From Lactifluus volemus (lineage: Eukaryota; Basidiomycota; Agaricomycetes; Russulales; Russulaceae), in assembly GCA_022376515.1 (NCBI GenBank), contig WTXI01000014.1:186001-250000 (forward strand): DNA of 64,000 nt. The letters run 5' to 3'. The stretch's first letter is position 1, and the number at the start of each line of letters is the position of its first letter. Below are positions 9,833 to 20,807 of this stretch, in pieces. The translations under genes and the position numbers were made by a program. The notes under the pieces are model-generated. The model saw only the letters and a list, made by a program, of their open reading frames with translations, was not told the DNA's origin and did not search any database.

Positions 9833-12446
9833 GCTGCTTGGGTTCTCTGTGGTATAATAAGCTAAAGTAGGCCTGCGAGTGGCCTTTCCCATTGCCGGCA
9901 TCTTTGGCTTGGTCCACCTTGGCTTGCGATGACCGATTTTCGCATCATCTCGCTCAACATTCCATGCCTTCACATCCTTGTCCCATCTGCTCTTCAACGT
10001 GCCATTCCTTTGCTTTCGATCTATTTCCCGTACTTTCCAGATGTCCATGGCTGCTGTATATTTCTCCTTTGCCTGCTTTTTCGTGGCAGCGTCCGCAACC
10101 GCCTTATCTTGACCATCCTGCCATTCCTGGACGCCTTCAATGATGTCGTCTTGCGTCAGAACCTTAGCTCGTCCATCCATGTTTATCTTACCGGTTTTTC
10201 TCTTCTTCTTTGCTTCCTTCACCTCCTGACCCTGCAGCTGTCCCCGTACCCCCTCGAGATACATTGACTGCAAGACGGTCTGCGCTTGCATTCCTCCCAT
10301 TATCTTCTTCTGTGCCTCGATAATCATATTGCTGGTGCGTAGCGCCTCCTGTAATTTTGCCTCCAACTCCGTGATTGGTTCAGCGTCAAGGATTGTTGTG
10401 TCCCGCTGTGTTGGTGGCGACATGATGGTGGTGAAAATGGGCGGCAGTATTGACGTTGACCGAATAGGTGAGTCTGACACCAAAAAGGATGCAGATGTTG
10501 TCGCTAATGATGCCAATGCATGTCGCACAGGCGTGTATGTTGGACTCGGTGATCCCGCAGTGGTATCGATCGCTTCTGATGTCCGTTTCCGTGCATTGTG
10601 ATGGGAGATCAAATCGACGACTTCTCGCACAGGGGTGGCCAACCCAAGCGGGAGAAGACTGGTTGTCGATGTCTCGAGGCTAGGCGCCATCATCTCCACT
10701 GTAACAACATCGGGGTTATATGGCACAATGCCAGTCTTCGCGAAGGCGGCTCGAATATTGCTTTCCGTGAACGCGCGAACATGCGCTTTTGCATAGACCG
10801 CCATAAAGTTCAACTTCGTCACGGCAGGTCCTCGCGCCTCGAATTTGTCTCGTTCATCGCTCCAGGCACGCTTTAAGACACTGAAGATAACGACATCGAG
10901 CCCTTGATAGACGTGAGTAGAGTGTGAAGGATAGCACAACACAACAATGTTGTTATCTCGTGCGTAGTCCAAGAACCCGAGTGTATAATGGGAGCTGTGG
11001 CCATCGACAATAAGGAGTCGGGTTCTCTCGCCTGCTTTCATTTTTGTCTGCGTATCCCAGTCTTTGAGCCAGGCTACACCGATCTCGCCTGATGTGTAAC
11101 CCTTCTTCTGATAGCCCATTCTATGAATAAATGAGCTTCGATTTCTGCGTTATTGGGTGATACATACCTCGCGTTTAGTGGGTTATCCTGTAGCCACTTA
11201 ATTTGGAACGCTTCTCCTTTGTAAATAATAGTAGGTGCAACGGACGTTCCGTCAGCGCAAATGGTGGGTAAGACGGTGATATTTTCTCGCGTTCCACTTC
11301 GTTGCTGGTGCTGTAGTTTAGCTCCCGCTGATCCGATGACCCGTTCTGTTACGCCTATGCCCGACTGTATTCCTGTCTCATCTGCGCCGTAGACAAGCTC
11401 ATCGGGAATGTTATACTTTTCCCTCACTTCCTTCAGTATCATGAAGTACTCTTCTTTTGTTACTGGGTTCACAGCACGACCGCGAGATCCATCCAGTGCA
11501 GTAGACCAGTACATCCCAAGCCTATCATTGTGTTTTGTGATGAAGCGGTTCCCCCAGTCCCTGCCGAGCCCCTTTTCTGGAAAGCTACCACCTAATCTGT
11601 GCTGTAAGATTGCCTCTGCGTGTTCCTTCAATCTCCTGGGACTAAGCGGAAAGCCCCACTGAGCCATCTCGATTGTAAACTTTACAATGCTCTCATTTTC
11701 CTCAACAGTCAGCCAGCTTTTTTTCTGATTGGACTCGGTCAACGTTACACCACCTTTGGCATGACGGAGCAAGGTGGTGTGGTCCAGAGGAATGCGCCTC
11801 CCTGTTGCTGCGAAGTGGTCATCGGATGCGGCCTTGCAGATTTGACGTGACGACCTCTTCTTTTCCCCAGGTGGAAGTGATCGATGTTGTTCTTCCAAGT
11901 AGATCTTCATAGCATATGCCTTGAGGCCATCAGCTTCTTGGCGAAGAATCTGGTTCTTGAGTTCTTGGGACTTTGCTTTATTCACCATGGTATGCTGGAA
12001 AATAACTCGTACGCGTCGGATTTTCCATTCCCAATTTGGCAAGCGTGATGTGACTTCATGTGATCATGACAGATCGTCGCGATTGCTTGATTTTGCGTTT
12101 CTGAGACCTTTTCCTAAATTTCTTGCAACACATCATAGATATCGTAAGAATTACCACCTCCAGTCCATTATACAAGGTGTAAGATTGATATGTTCTCCCA
12201 ACTTTGTACGAAAATGAAAAATTTCTCTTGTTATTCCATCATCAAATTTCAGTTTTTGCTCATAATCACCTACAAAGTCATTTCCTGGAATATGTACTGG
12301 GCGTAGCTCTGTATAATTATGAACATGGGTACCTGTGAGCTATCTAATGGATATTACAAAAAGTCCGAGGGTGTTTTCCAAAAATTGTGGCCGTCAAAGC
12401 CGTTTGTCTCATTGACCCCGATGTCTCAATGAGGCATGAATGACTG
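9553..12446 (-). mobile_element. Pogo/Fot1-type DNA transposon, reverse copy (2894 bp)
   Basis: This is the exact reverse complement of the unit at 6563-9456 over the whole coding part, with the same TA-flanked ends. Its transposase gene points toward the forward copy, so the two genes are convergent on the 92 bp spacer. Confidence 0.85.
9758..11988 (-). CDS. DDE transposase, pogo/Fot1 type, second identical copy
   Basis: The predicted protein is identical to that of 7021-9251, with the same intron (11121-11167), the same D203/D313/D349 triad and the same start choice (ATG at 11988; 12042 also possible). Transcription of both genes toward the centre would make long complementary RNA only if read-through crosses the spacer. 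Otherwise the two mRNAs are identical in sense sequence. Confidence 0.88.
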
Positions 12447-12448
12447 TA

Positions 12449-13181
12449 TGCCTCAAACACAACAAAATTTGATTGATCAGAAAATGGATTTCGATCCGAT
12501 GCCCTCTGGTTTCATTAAATTTCTTGCTCTCGACCATCCCCCGCGCATTTTCAGGGCCATTATCCCTTATTTATGATATCTAAAAAAAAGAATTCAGGCT
12601 GATGGTACATCGCCATGCCCAAGTTTGCACAATTCTACACCACATTTAGTTATCATACAACCAACACTTTTTATTCACATGTAATCATTGGAGACTACAA
12701 AAGCCACTGTGACCTACTCTACTGCTGTTGAACCCATCTTCCACTTGTTTGTGTAAGACTGTTCTATGTTCAACTTCTAACAGGGCACGGAGAATCTCTG
12801 GTGGCGGGTTCCTCAATCCTTGCAATATGACGGACCTGAATTAATATTATCGGGCTCTACATAGAACACATCATATGATGCAGCGACACAGTTCAGAGAA
12901 CAATCAAAAGTTCCAAACCTGGCCCTATCATCCCTAAATCCCGCCGCGAATGCATACACTTGATATATCCTTCCGGTCGTCAAATTCGTGGACAAAAAAA
13001 GCAGGGCCAAAAAGTGAGAGTGAAGAAGAAACGTACTTGTACGTGACGTAGTTTCAACGGATTTCAAAAAGCTCAAGCAGGAGCTATGGAGCGTAAGGTG
13101 GGATTTAATGTTTAATGTAGCTCTAACCTCTCATAAACTGGAGCAATGTAGATTAAACGGGGGAGGAATCAAGCCAAAGGT
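12449..13181. other. DGK1 downstream flank, no gene
   Basis: No coding segment is recognised. From about 12815 this stretch is the source of the duplicated relic at 6152-6466. The first 370 bases look unique and are AT-rich. Confidence 0.5.
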
Positions 13182-14541
13182 CTATGAGCTGAACCAACTG
13201 ATGAGCTTGAGGAATCCCCAGATGAAACCACCGGAGAGGATCGGAAGTGTCAAGTTATCATCGAGGTTGCCAAGATCTGATGCCGTATAGTTAGGCCGCG
13301 GGTTCAATCAGATGAATGAGGAACAAAAGTCACCTAATGCTTCCGTAATGCCCGTCACGACGCCGGAAACGATGCTGATAACGGTCAAACCCACCCAACC
13401 ACTGGTAGGTAAACCGGCAAAGCCTGCGTCGTGTAACGTTGCCTTCACGCTCTGCCCCAGAGAACTGGTATCTACACCCGGACCGGATACACCGTGTGTC
13501 CAATCCCAAACGGGATTGACACCACCTACGGCAGGTGCAAGCCAGCCGCAAAAGGAGAAGACGATAGCGGCACCAGTGATAGAAGCGGCGAGAAAACCGG
13601 CAAGCGACTTGCGTGGGGCTAGCGGGAGGCCTAGGATGGGGATGCGCGGAGGAAGGGGTGGAGTGCGGGAGCCCCACAGGCGTCCAAAGGTAGAAGCAGC
13701 AGTATCTGCCCAAGAAAGGCTGTTGGAGTAGAGATACGTCAAGCACTGAATTGGGCACGTAAATGCACTAAACTCACATCAAAATAGACATTACAGCGAC
13801 GTCGAGAGGGTATAGTGCGAGTACGAAGAGCACGCCAAGGGTGAACCATATCGAACCATTGCTATGATTCTACAAAGCCAGGAGAGGCGAAAATTAATCA
13901 ATCTTCGGAACAGAGATGATAGCAGGCGAGGGACGTGTTTATGACGTACTTTTTCGCTCTCGCGCATGAGGAAGCCGAGTACTGCTTCATAGGTGCGCTC
14001 AAAAGGGGGGTAGTTGAGTCGGAGGATATCCGCAGGTACCATGATAAGCAAAGAGCTCGAAAGTGCGATTATGGTGCGCTGAGGTGAACCATGAGAGGTG
14101 TAGAGATAGATAGTCAGAAGGCCTGAAATGAAGTGTCAGTTAATCGGACGACAGGAGAGGCACGATGGAGTCACGCGACATACCAATAGATGAATGGAAG
14201 ACCTTGCGGGGAATCTCCCAGTCGATTTTTTTGACCTGTGTTGTCGGTGCTATTGTTTTAACATGATGGATAATACCGTTGGCGTGGCCGTTGCCATTGA
14301 GGGCACGCTCAAGCGCTTCGTCAACATCTGCGAGTTTAGCCGACTCTGAAACAAAGCCACTTGACTTGCGTTGACGACGGCTAGAGCGGCGCTTTACATC
14401 GTTATTTGTGACATGTTGTGAGGGCATAAAAGCAATTTTAGGGGATGGTGAGCGCGTGAGGGATCGGGAGCGCGATGAACGGAGGGGGGCGGAGTCAGAA
14501 TGGGAGGTGAGGGTAAAAGCGTCGTTTGGAGGAATAGTCAT
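13182..14541 (-). CDS. DGK1: CTP-dependent diacylglycerol kinase
   Basis: Dgk1 phosphorylates diacylglycerol with CTP to give phosphatidate in the ER/nuclear membrane, opposing Pah1-type phosphatase. Five exons were read. The first has a basic Ser-rich leader with NRKSS-like sequence and ends in KIDWEIPRKVFHSSIG. The next exons are LLTIYLYTSHGSPQ and LIMVPADILRLNYPPFERTYE, then a membrane exon (LFVLALYPLDVAVMSI). The fourth is SWADTAASTFGRLWG followed by RKSLAGFLAASITG. The last exon (13182-about 13290) gives DLGNLDDNLTLPILSGG and ends WFSS. All hallmark motifs of the family are present. The start at 14541 (MTIPPNDAF) is preferred; an in-frame ATG at 14646 exists. The 3' end was duplicated to 6152-6466. 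Confidence 0.88.
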
Positions 14542-14781
14542 TGAGACGGTAATATGGTGAGGGTGTGTAAGGGTAGAAGGATAAAGTGGTTCAGGGGAAG
14601 GGAACAGAGATGAGGGCGAATAATGTAAATAAATGACATGAACCACGGAGTCCGTGGGACAGTTTCAACTTCCGTTTTTTGCCGGTCCGCACTGCCACAT
14701 TGCACTTGTTTACACTGTATCCACCGCCCGCAAGTAACATCATATGGCATAACATTCCCGGATTGGAACTATGTATCTAGC

Positions 14782-15619
14782 CTAGTATACATAGCCAAGA
14801 ATCTTCCCTCCGACATTTTTACGACGAGCTTCCTCATGATCAAGAATACCAGATGACGTCGTCTGAGGAAACACATGTCATTAACATGTTTAACCGGTCC
14901 AACACATCACGGTTAACTCACCAGGATGAGTTTACCAAATGAACGCGCAGGTAGTAGCAAATTGACCCAAGACTCGATCTGTGTCACCTGCACATTGAAT
15001 CGCGGAGAAATGACACCAGTCTTGTTTAATCGTCCATTCAGTTGTACCACAATCTTTCCAGAACGGTGATCATCGATAATGTCAAAGTCACCGATGTAAC
15101 CTGTCAACAGTGGAGCTGCGTCAGCGCATATCCCGGAGACATCAAAGAAACAACACAAAAAGAGAAATGTGGTCTCCTTTGTGAACCCAAATCCGTGATT
15201 GACAGGAAATGTGCTGTTTGGTTAGGATAGAGACGTTTTATGTTTCGGAGCGTTAAAGCGAGAGACGGGTGGAGGCGCGTCCACATCAATCGCAGTTATC
15301 ACTCCGAGTTTCAACACACGGTGGCTCAATCTCACAGCCGAGGGGCAATACAGAGAGTGTACATACCATGGCGCTGCATGACACTGAGGAATTTCACCAC
15401 GACCTTCGAAGACGGGCGAATAAGAACCTGGCGCTTTCCACGGCGCTCAGCGTTGACCATGTTTTTCTGCAAGGACAGCACTCAGGACAAAGATATATCT
15501 TTGCATCAATGACAACTTGCCAGACAGTCGTTCTATACGCGCCATTAAATAAGTGGATTAGCAGGGAAGGATGTATGGAGGGCAATACTGTAACGCACAA
15601 GGACAGACACGCGGACCAT
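14782..15619 (-). CDS. RPS22: 40S ribosomal protein S22 (uS8, S15a)
   Basis: This is a component of the small ribosomal subunit. Exons spell MVRVSVL (15599-15619), [85 protein letters not shown] and, after a last intron, [16 protein letters not shown] with the terminal YVY at 14782-14784. Every block is near identical to the eukaryotic family, which is about 130 residues. The short exon between MVRVSVL and NMVNAE is the one junction I could not place to the base. It is divergent from RPS17 across 309 bp. Confidence 0.92.
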
Positions 15620-15928
15620 TTTCAAACAGAGTGTATGGATAGGTCTTAGAAGAGTCTAGCAAAAAAAAGTAAGCCCATACTCGCTCGTCTGAGTGTCACG
15701 TCACTGAAGACGTGAGTCAAGACGAGCTATTCACCTTGAGGAAAGGGGAGGAGGTCACGACTTTAAGCTACGAAACTTACAACGCAGGCCTGCACTATTC
15801 AAAGGCAGTGGCTGAAGACTATACAGTTCATCTTCAGCCACATCGGCATTTAGCGGCCCTCTCACCCTCCTTCACTTGCTTGCTCACTCCCTCTACAAAG
15901 ACTTTGTCGACGTTTATTTCTCCACACC
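15620..15928. promoter_or_regulatory. Bidirectional promoter of RPS22 and RPS17
   Basis: The 309 bp between the start codons of two divergent small-subunit ribosomal protein genes must contain both promoters and both leaders. Pyrimidine-rich stretches (CCCTCTCACCCTCCTTCAC, about 15858-15876) lie near the RPS17 start, as is common for ribosomal protein genes. I see no clear TATA box. Confidence 0.6.
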
Positions 15929-16631
15929 ATGGTCAGCAATATAAATAATCTTTGCAACGACATGTTTCTCATCCGTTTATATTAGGGCCGCGTTCGAACC
16001 AAGACCACAAAGAGGGCTTCTCGTGTCCTCATTGAGAAATAGTAAGTCCCCAGTCCATCGAGTGGTACTCTGGACTATCAACAACAGATCTTGTCTGGAT
16101 CGGTGTCGTGAACCAGTACTCATAAATTGCTTCCAGTTATCCCCGTCTCACCCTCGACTTCCATACAAACAAGCGTATTATCGATGAAGTCGTCAGTAGA
16201 GCCAATCATATCCCACTCTGCCATGCTGATATGGTGCACCGCAGGCTGTTGTTCCTTCAAAACGCTTGCGCAACAAAATTTCCGGTTTCACAACCCACTT
16301 AATGAAGCGCATCCAGCGGGGCCCCGTTCGTGGTATCTCATTCAAGCTCCAAGAAGAGGAGCGTGAGCGGAAGGACAATTATGTCCCAGAAGTCTCTGCC
16401 CTTGATACGACCGCATCAGGTGGTCTTACTGTCGACCATGATACCAAGGTTCGTCTTCTTACTGGTACATGTCAGATGTGGCCGATTTCCTGACTTTGCA
16501 TTCGTTAGGATCTCCTCAAAGCTCTGAACTTCGAGTCGATCCCGGTCACGGTTGAGAACGTAGTGATGGCCGTACCCGAGCGTGCTCCTCGGAGGGAGCG
16601 GCGGACGGTACCTGGTGCTGGACGTGCATGA
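15929..16631 (+). CDS. RPS17: 40S ribosomal protein S17 (eS17)
   Basis: Five coding exons were read: 15929-15931 (ATG alone), 15986-16041, 16137-16191, 16245-16448 and 16509-16631, together about 146 residues. The protein reads [20 protein letters not shown], then [65 protein letters not shown] and [12 protein letters not shown], and ends in an Arg-rich tail ([16 protein letters not shown]). All introns are GT-AG and restore frame. The start is fixed by the splice right after ATG. Confidence 0.95.
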
Positions 16632-17390
16632 GTTCGACGAGTACCTGTATTTGCCATGCAATTTCCAAGCTTCCTCGTGCCATGTACTTTTTCACAAAAA
16701 AATCTTATACTGCCGCATGAACATGGTGACGCTACTTTCTTTCCTTTCATTCAGTGGGGGCCGAATTGATGTTGCGTTTGTATGAATTGGTCTACCATCG
16801 CGTCCGTTTGGCTTATATTGTCGGATTTCCAATACGCGGGCGGTGGCAGCAACATTTCGCGACAATATAAGCCCTGGGACTTGCTTCTCGGAGAGGTGTT
16901 CAAAAATACGCAGCCTTCTGAATGTAGGACCATTGTCATGACGTGCATTGCTGTGAAGGGAACTGCGCTCAGTCACAGCCGTGCAGATTCAGTTTCAACC
17001 CGACGGCTGGTTAGCGCGGCACCGTCGCGGAGCGAGGGAAGATTGACAATAGAGGCTCTCATCTTAAAATCGCACAGATCGCTTAGCAAAGATCATCTGT
17101 ATGTAAGAGCAAGGCGGTCTCGGGTCCATTGCGATAAGCAGTAAGTGACGCGGTTACGTTCTTAACGTACTACGAGCAAGTGATAGATCCAGCTTGCATC
17201 TGAATACTTCCGCTCTTATAACAGGGCTCTTGAGCTCTTTTGTCGTTGTGTAGAGGGATGATCTGGTAATTTGGTTTTGGATATTCAATCGTAATCGTGA
17301 ATAAGATAGGAGATAGCTAAGTGGGCTCAGGAGGGTACCAACGATGAAACTGGATGACGATATTGAACAATGGGGGGGGGGGGAAGAGGA
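16632..17390. other. Intergenic, no gene; contains a 14 bp inverted repeat
   Basis: No conserved coding segment is seen on either strand. A perfect 14 bp inverted repeat (GGCTTATATTGTCG at 16810-16823, complement at 16860-16873, 36 nt loop) and a G12 run just before 17384 stand out. Confidence 0.5.
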
Positions 17391-19105
17391 CTAGTTCAAA
17401 CCACGCCCTTCTCGAGCCCAGCGTTCGAGAGTATCTCGGTGGAAGACCCAAGATGGGCTATCCAACCTTACCAGAGAAATCAAAGCGTCCATAGAGAATG
17501 GAAGCGTCCGGTTTTCGTCCAGTGCGCGTAAGATATAAGCACTAGGTTCATCAATTTAGCGAATACTCCCCTTTTTTTTTTTGGTATGCGCAGATGCAAA
17601 CGTACATCACCACTGTCTCACTTTGTGGATTGGCCCTGTCCCGCATCCTGATACATATATCCAAGAGTCCATGACCCTTTCGCCAGAGCGTATATGCGCG
17701 GACGTGAAGAGGAGGCGGTTCACGATGACCCTGTATAGGAGTCGAAGCGCTCACATCACCTTCACCACCGTCGCTGGTTCGACCATCGCCTCTCTGGCCC
17801 AACAATTCATTCGCCAGGTCTGCTGTGTAACGTTCGGGCATGAGCCGTGGACGTGGACGTGAAGAGCCCGCCTTGGTCATGAGAGACTTGTAAACAATGA
17901 AGCCGGAGTGGACGTCATTTGAAGCATCTGATCCAAACCAAAAACCCCGGTGAGAAGGACACGACGTGGCCCCATCCCTGTCCTGGTTTAACAGAGTACG
18001 TACATCTCATCTGAGCCGGCGTGAGGTCATCGCTCCAGTCGCTCGTGCGCACCGGTCCCTTGTCCAGCGTTTTATGCAGACAATAGGACACCACCTTTAC
18101 GAGCGATACGATTGGTCGTTTGAAGGCCGACTCGAAACTAGCGTCGACCTGGCACGCTAAAGCGCCGAGCTCGATAAGGTTGGACGCCAGGATACCATAA
18201 TCTCGAAAGAGCTTCATCCCGTCATCTGGTAATCGTCCGTACACAATTAATTTTGGCCAGGATACGACGGTATTATGATTCACTCACTGCGAATGTTTAC
18301 ACCGACCTTCGGGACTTTTGAAGACTCGATTAGCGCCTGGAGATTCCCTGAGCACCCACGAGGAAAAGAAGATACAAAACAAAAACTCCCGCACCTTGAC
18401 CTTTTCGGGAAAACCTTGTATGGAAAGTTGGTGCACAGATCACTTCTGAGTAACCGGACGCACTTTTCATTTTACTGACTTGGATGAGAAGGATGATGTC
18501 GGTGTCGCAAAGTTGAACAAGAGCGACTTTTCCCTCTTCGCAACCACCGATCCTTTTTGAAACAAAAGGCCATTCGAGGTCAAGTCCAACGGCACTGGGT
18601 AGTTAGATAGTTCATATTGGGGCATGAGGATAAACCGGGAACGTGAGACTTGCCCATTCAAACTTGCCACCATCTCATTAGCTTGCTCTTCCTCCTTGAT
18701 GTAAATTACATTCGGTCTTGGGATGTTGTCTGCATAATTATAGAGTGGATATGCCGGCTCGAATACAGGCTTAGGCACTGGCATGGCGGCAGAGCTCCGG
18801 TGAGGAGCGAGAATGGAACAAGATGCTCGAGTCGACGGGCCTGGGTTCGTTGTGCCCTCATTTTCTTTGAAGGAGTCGGTCTTGTTCGTTTGCCTGAGTA
18901 ATGAGGAGTTCGTCTGGTTCTCTGGGGTGAGGCACGAGTCCGCACCTGGAATACGTCGATGACGGGCTTCCTCCATTGTCTGTCTGTTTGTCCATTCCTT
19001 GAGCTCTTGTATCATTGCATCATGATCTGTCTCGTCTCCTGTCTTGTTCTCTACATTTGTCCACGTGTTATGTATTTTTTCAAATTTCTCTCCGGGGTTT
19101 AGCAA
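17391..19105 (-). CDS. DEDDy 3'-5' exonuclease domain protein (RNase D/WRN-like)
   Basis: The three exonuclease motifs are visible across exons: motif I in AVGLDLEWPFVSK (about 18550-18590), motif II near DDGMKLFRDYGI followed by NLIELGALACQVD, and motif III in YASNDVHSGFIVYKSL (about 17885-17932, Tyr-x3-Asp). Between II and III lies IVSLVKVVSYCLHKTLDKGP then VRTSDW, typical of this family. Such enzymes trim DNA or RNA 3' ends with two metal ions. The C-terminal exon (ILRALDENRTLPF, SWVFHRDTLERWAREGRGLN) ends at 17391. The N-terminal 130 residues are polar and unconserved, and the start at 19105 is uncertain. No helicase domain follows, so this is an exonuclease-only protein. Confidence 0.75.
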
Positions 19106-19564
19106 CTTGAAACGTCGGATCGCCCATGGTAAACGTAATTGTCGAACCTCGAAATGCCATGGACACTGTTGCTATACAGTTTTAGCATTTGGACACTCAT
19201 TAAATACATTTAGCACTACTGTGAGTGTTCTAGATAGACACTAGTGGCTAATTAGTGGTCACGGTCTCGTCATGGCAGGGCTCATGCATGAATCACACAT
19301 CTCCAACATGTCCTTCCTTCATAACAGAATGGTTCACCATCTCTCATAAGGATTGCTATGTATCTGGCTATCTGTGGGGAATATGGCCTTGCCAATACGT
19401 CAGTCAAAATTTCGAGGGACTCTTGCCTTCAATGATGGAACCATAACAGTAGCTGGAGTAATCTCAAATTGTTGTTGCACACATGTGCAACCAGGTGGAT
19501 CACCTGACCAGAATGAAAGAACATTGCCCGGACCGGTCGTCCCCATCATCCTGATGCACTTCAT
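19106..19564. other. Intergenic, no gene recognised
   Basis: Nothing coding is recognised. It includes a small perfect palindrome (GTTGCACA CA TGTGCAAC) at about 19472-19490, next to the end of the FOL1 relic. Confidence 0.4.
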
Positions 19565-20560
19565 ATATCTGCACCTATGAAGGCGTGCACGTCGTTGATG
19601 CAGTTGACGCCTGCGAGGGCCACGGCACGCGGAATGTCCGAGCGGAAGGTGTCCAAGCTGATCATCGTCGGAGTCTAGAGCGTGGATGGGCTTGATCACA
19701 GGGACGGCCTTGCTGATCTCCTCACATACACCACGCCTGGGCGTGTTGAGCATTCGCCCACGTTGACGATGGAGGCGGCGGCAGCCACGGAAGACTTCAC
19801 ATAGTCGAGCGCGGCTGAAAGCTCCGACGTTGTCCGAACCGTCGGAGAATGAGTCGGGCGTCACGTTGAGGGTGGCTATGAGATGCGTGCGGTGCGACGT
19901 AGAAAGCACGTATTCGGCGCGCACGGCAGATCTGGCGGAGGGATTTTCCAGTAGATACGTGTGCCAGGGACCTGGGAGACATCTGCGACTGGTAGCGGTG
20001 GCGACGCCGTTAGGGCGGTAGAGTGCGGGTACGTAGTAAAGGGCATGACTTTGATCATCGACGGGAGAATGATGTCCTCAGCACGTCACAGAGCATATCG
20101 TGAATCAGTTTTGCGGAGCACGGCATGAACAAAGTCTGGCACCATGCTGTATACGGCATAAGCAAGCAAGCAAGAGAAGTGAGAGAGCATGATGTAAAGG
20201 CTGCAGGACGAATTCTCATTCTGCTATCCGAAGATGAGGTGTCCTCGAGACCTTCCAAGCTTTTCATTAATCATATGACCCAACCTCCTTTCCGGTTCCT
20301 CAAAGACAGCCTCCTGGCTTCGAGGAACCTGGAAAGGAGGATTGGGTAATGAAACTAATGAAAAGCATGTGGTGTCGAATGATTGCATTGTCGTTGAAAA
20401 AAGAATATACAAAATCGACTGCTCGTGGGCCGTTGCGAATTGAAGGAACGCGCCCACGTGCGCTCGACTCGGATGTTCTTAAGCAAGTCCAGCAGCAAGA
20501 GAGGAGCGACGCCCCTGGACATAGAATGCAGGGGAATGGATATACAAACCTCTTTCAAGG
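19565..20560 (-). pseudogene. FOL1 pseudogene fragment (HPPK end to start of DHPS)
   Basis: This is a degraded copy of the middle of the functional FOL1 gene at 26682-29451. On the minus strand it retains TLNVTPDSFSDGSDNV (dihydropteroate synthase), MIKVMPFTTYPHSTALTASP (linker; functional copy MIKVMPFPTYSDSTTLKASP), and DNA matching the HPPK GPRAVDLDIL region near 20440. Frames are broken many times and most of the synthase is missing. A palindromic insert of about 100 bp interrupts it at 20259-20366. Same orientation as the parent gene, about 7 kb away. Confidence 0.85.
20259..20366. mobile_element. Hairpin (MITE-like) insertion in the FOL1 pseudogene
   Basis: The ends GCTTTTCATTA and TAATGAAAAGC are a perfect inverted pair. 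Inside, ACCCAACCTCCTTTCC pairs with GGAAAGGAGGATTGGGT with one mismatch, and GGTTCCTC pairs with GAGGAACC. The functional FOL1 gene lacks this segment at the corresponding place, so it is an insertion. Target duplication is unclear because the flanking A/T runs are themselves palindromic. Confidence 0.6.
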
Positions 20561-20807
20561 GTCACTTTTACCAGACGTGGTTGAGGCTGACTGCTATAAA
20601 ATGTGCGTGTGTCATTGGTAAGCTATCAATGAGGTGAATCATGAGTTGCAGCGTGCCAGAAGATATGATGAACTCGGAAGGAGGGACGCTGGACTCTGTA
20701 ACATGCGGCAATGTAACAGGACTGTCGATGACGGATATCGTGCCAATGACACAGACCACGAAATCAAACACTGTTCTGCTCAGCTATCCTCTGTCCTAAA
20801 AATATCG

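Larger units (their letters stand above)
6561..12448. repeat. 5.9 kb near-perfect palindrome bounded by TA
   Basis: Positions pair with a constant sum of 19009 from 6561/12448 inward to 9458/9551, around a 92 bp spacer. The four long coding frames of one arm map exactly onto those of the other, with identical proteins and no indels. Homology stops exactly at TA on the outside (6561-6562, 12447-12448) and at TA on the inside. The arms are the two transposon copies listed separately. Confidence 0.95.

Noticed and set aside
9892..12217. Open frames antisense to the transposases (for example 9892-10143, 10329-10601, 11921-12217)
   Set aside because: They occur mirrored in both arms, lack family resemblance and lie opposite the well-supported transposase. 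They are shadows.
17373..17384. G12 homopolymer as a G-quadruplex or regulatory site
   Set aside because: A lone run without further G-tracts nearby. It is probably a simple homopolymer, possibly of uncertain length in the assembly.
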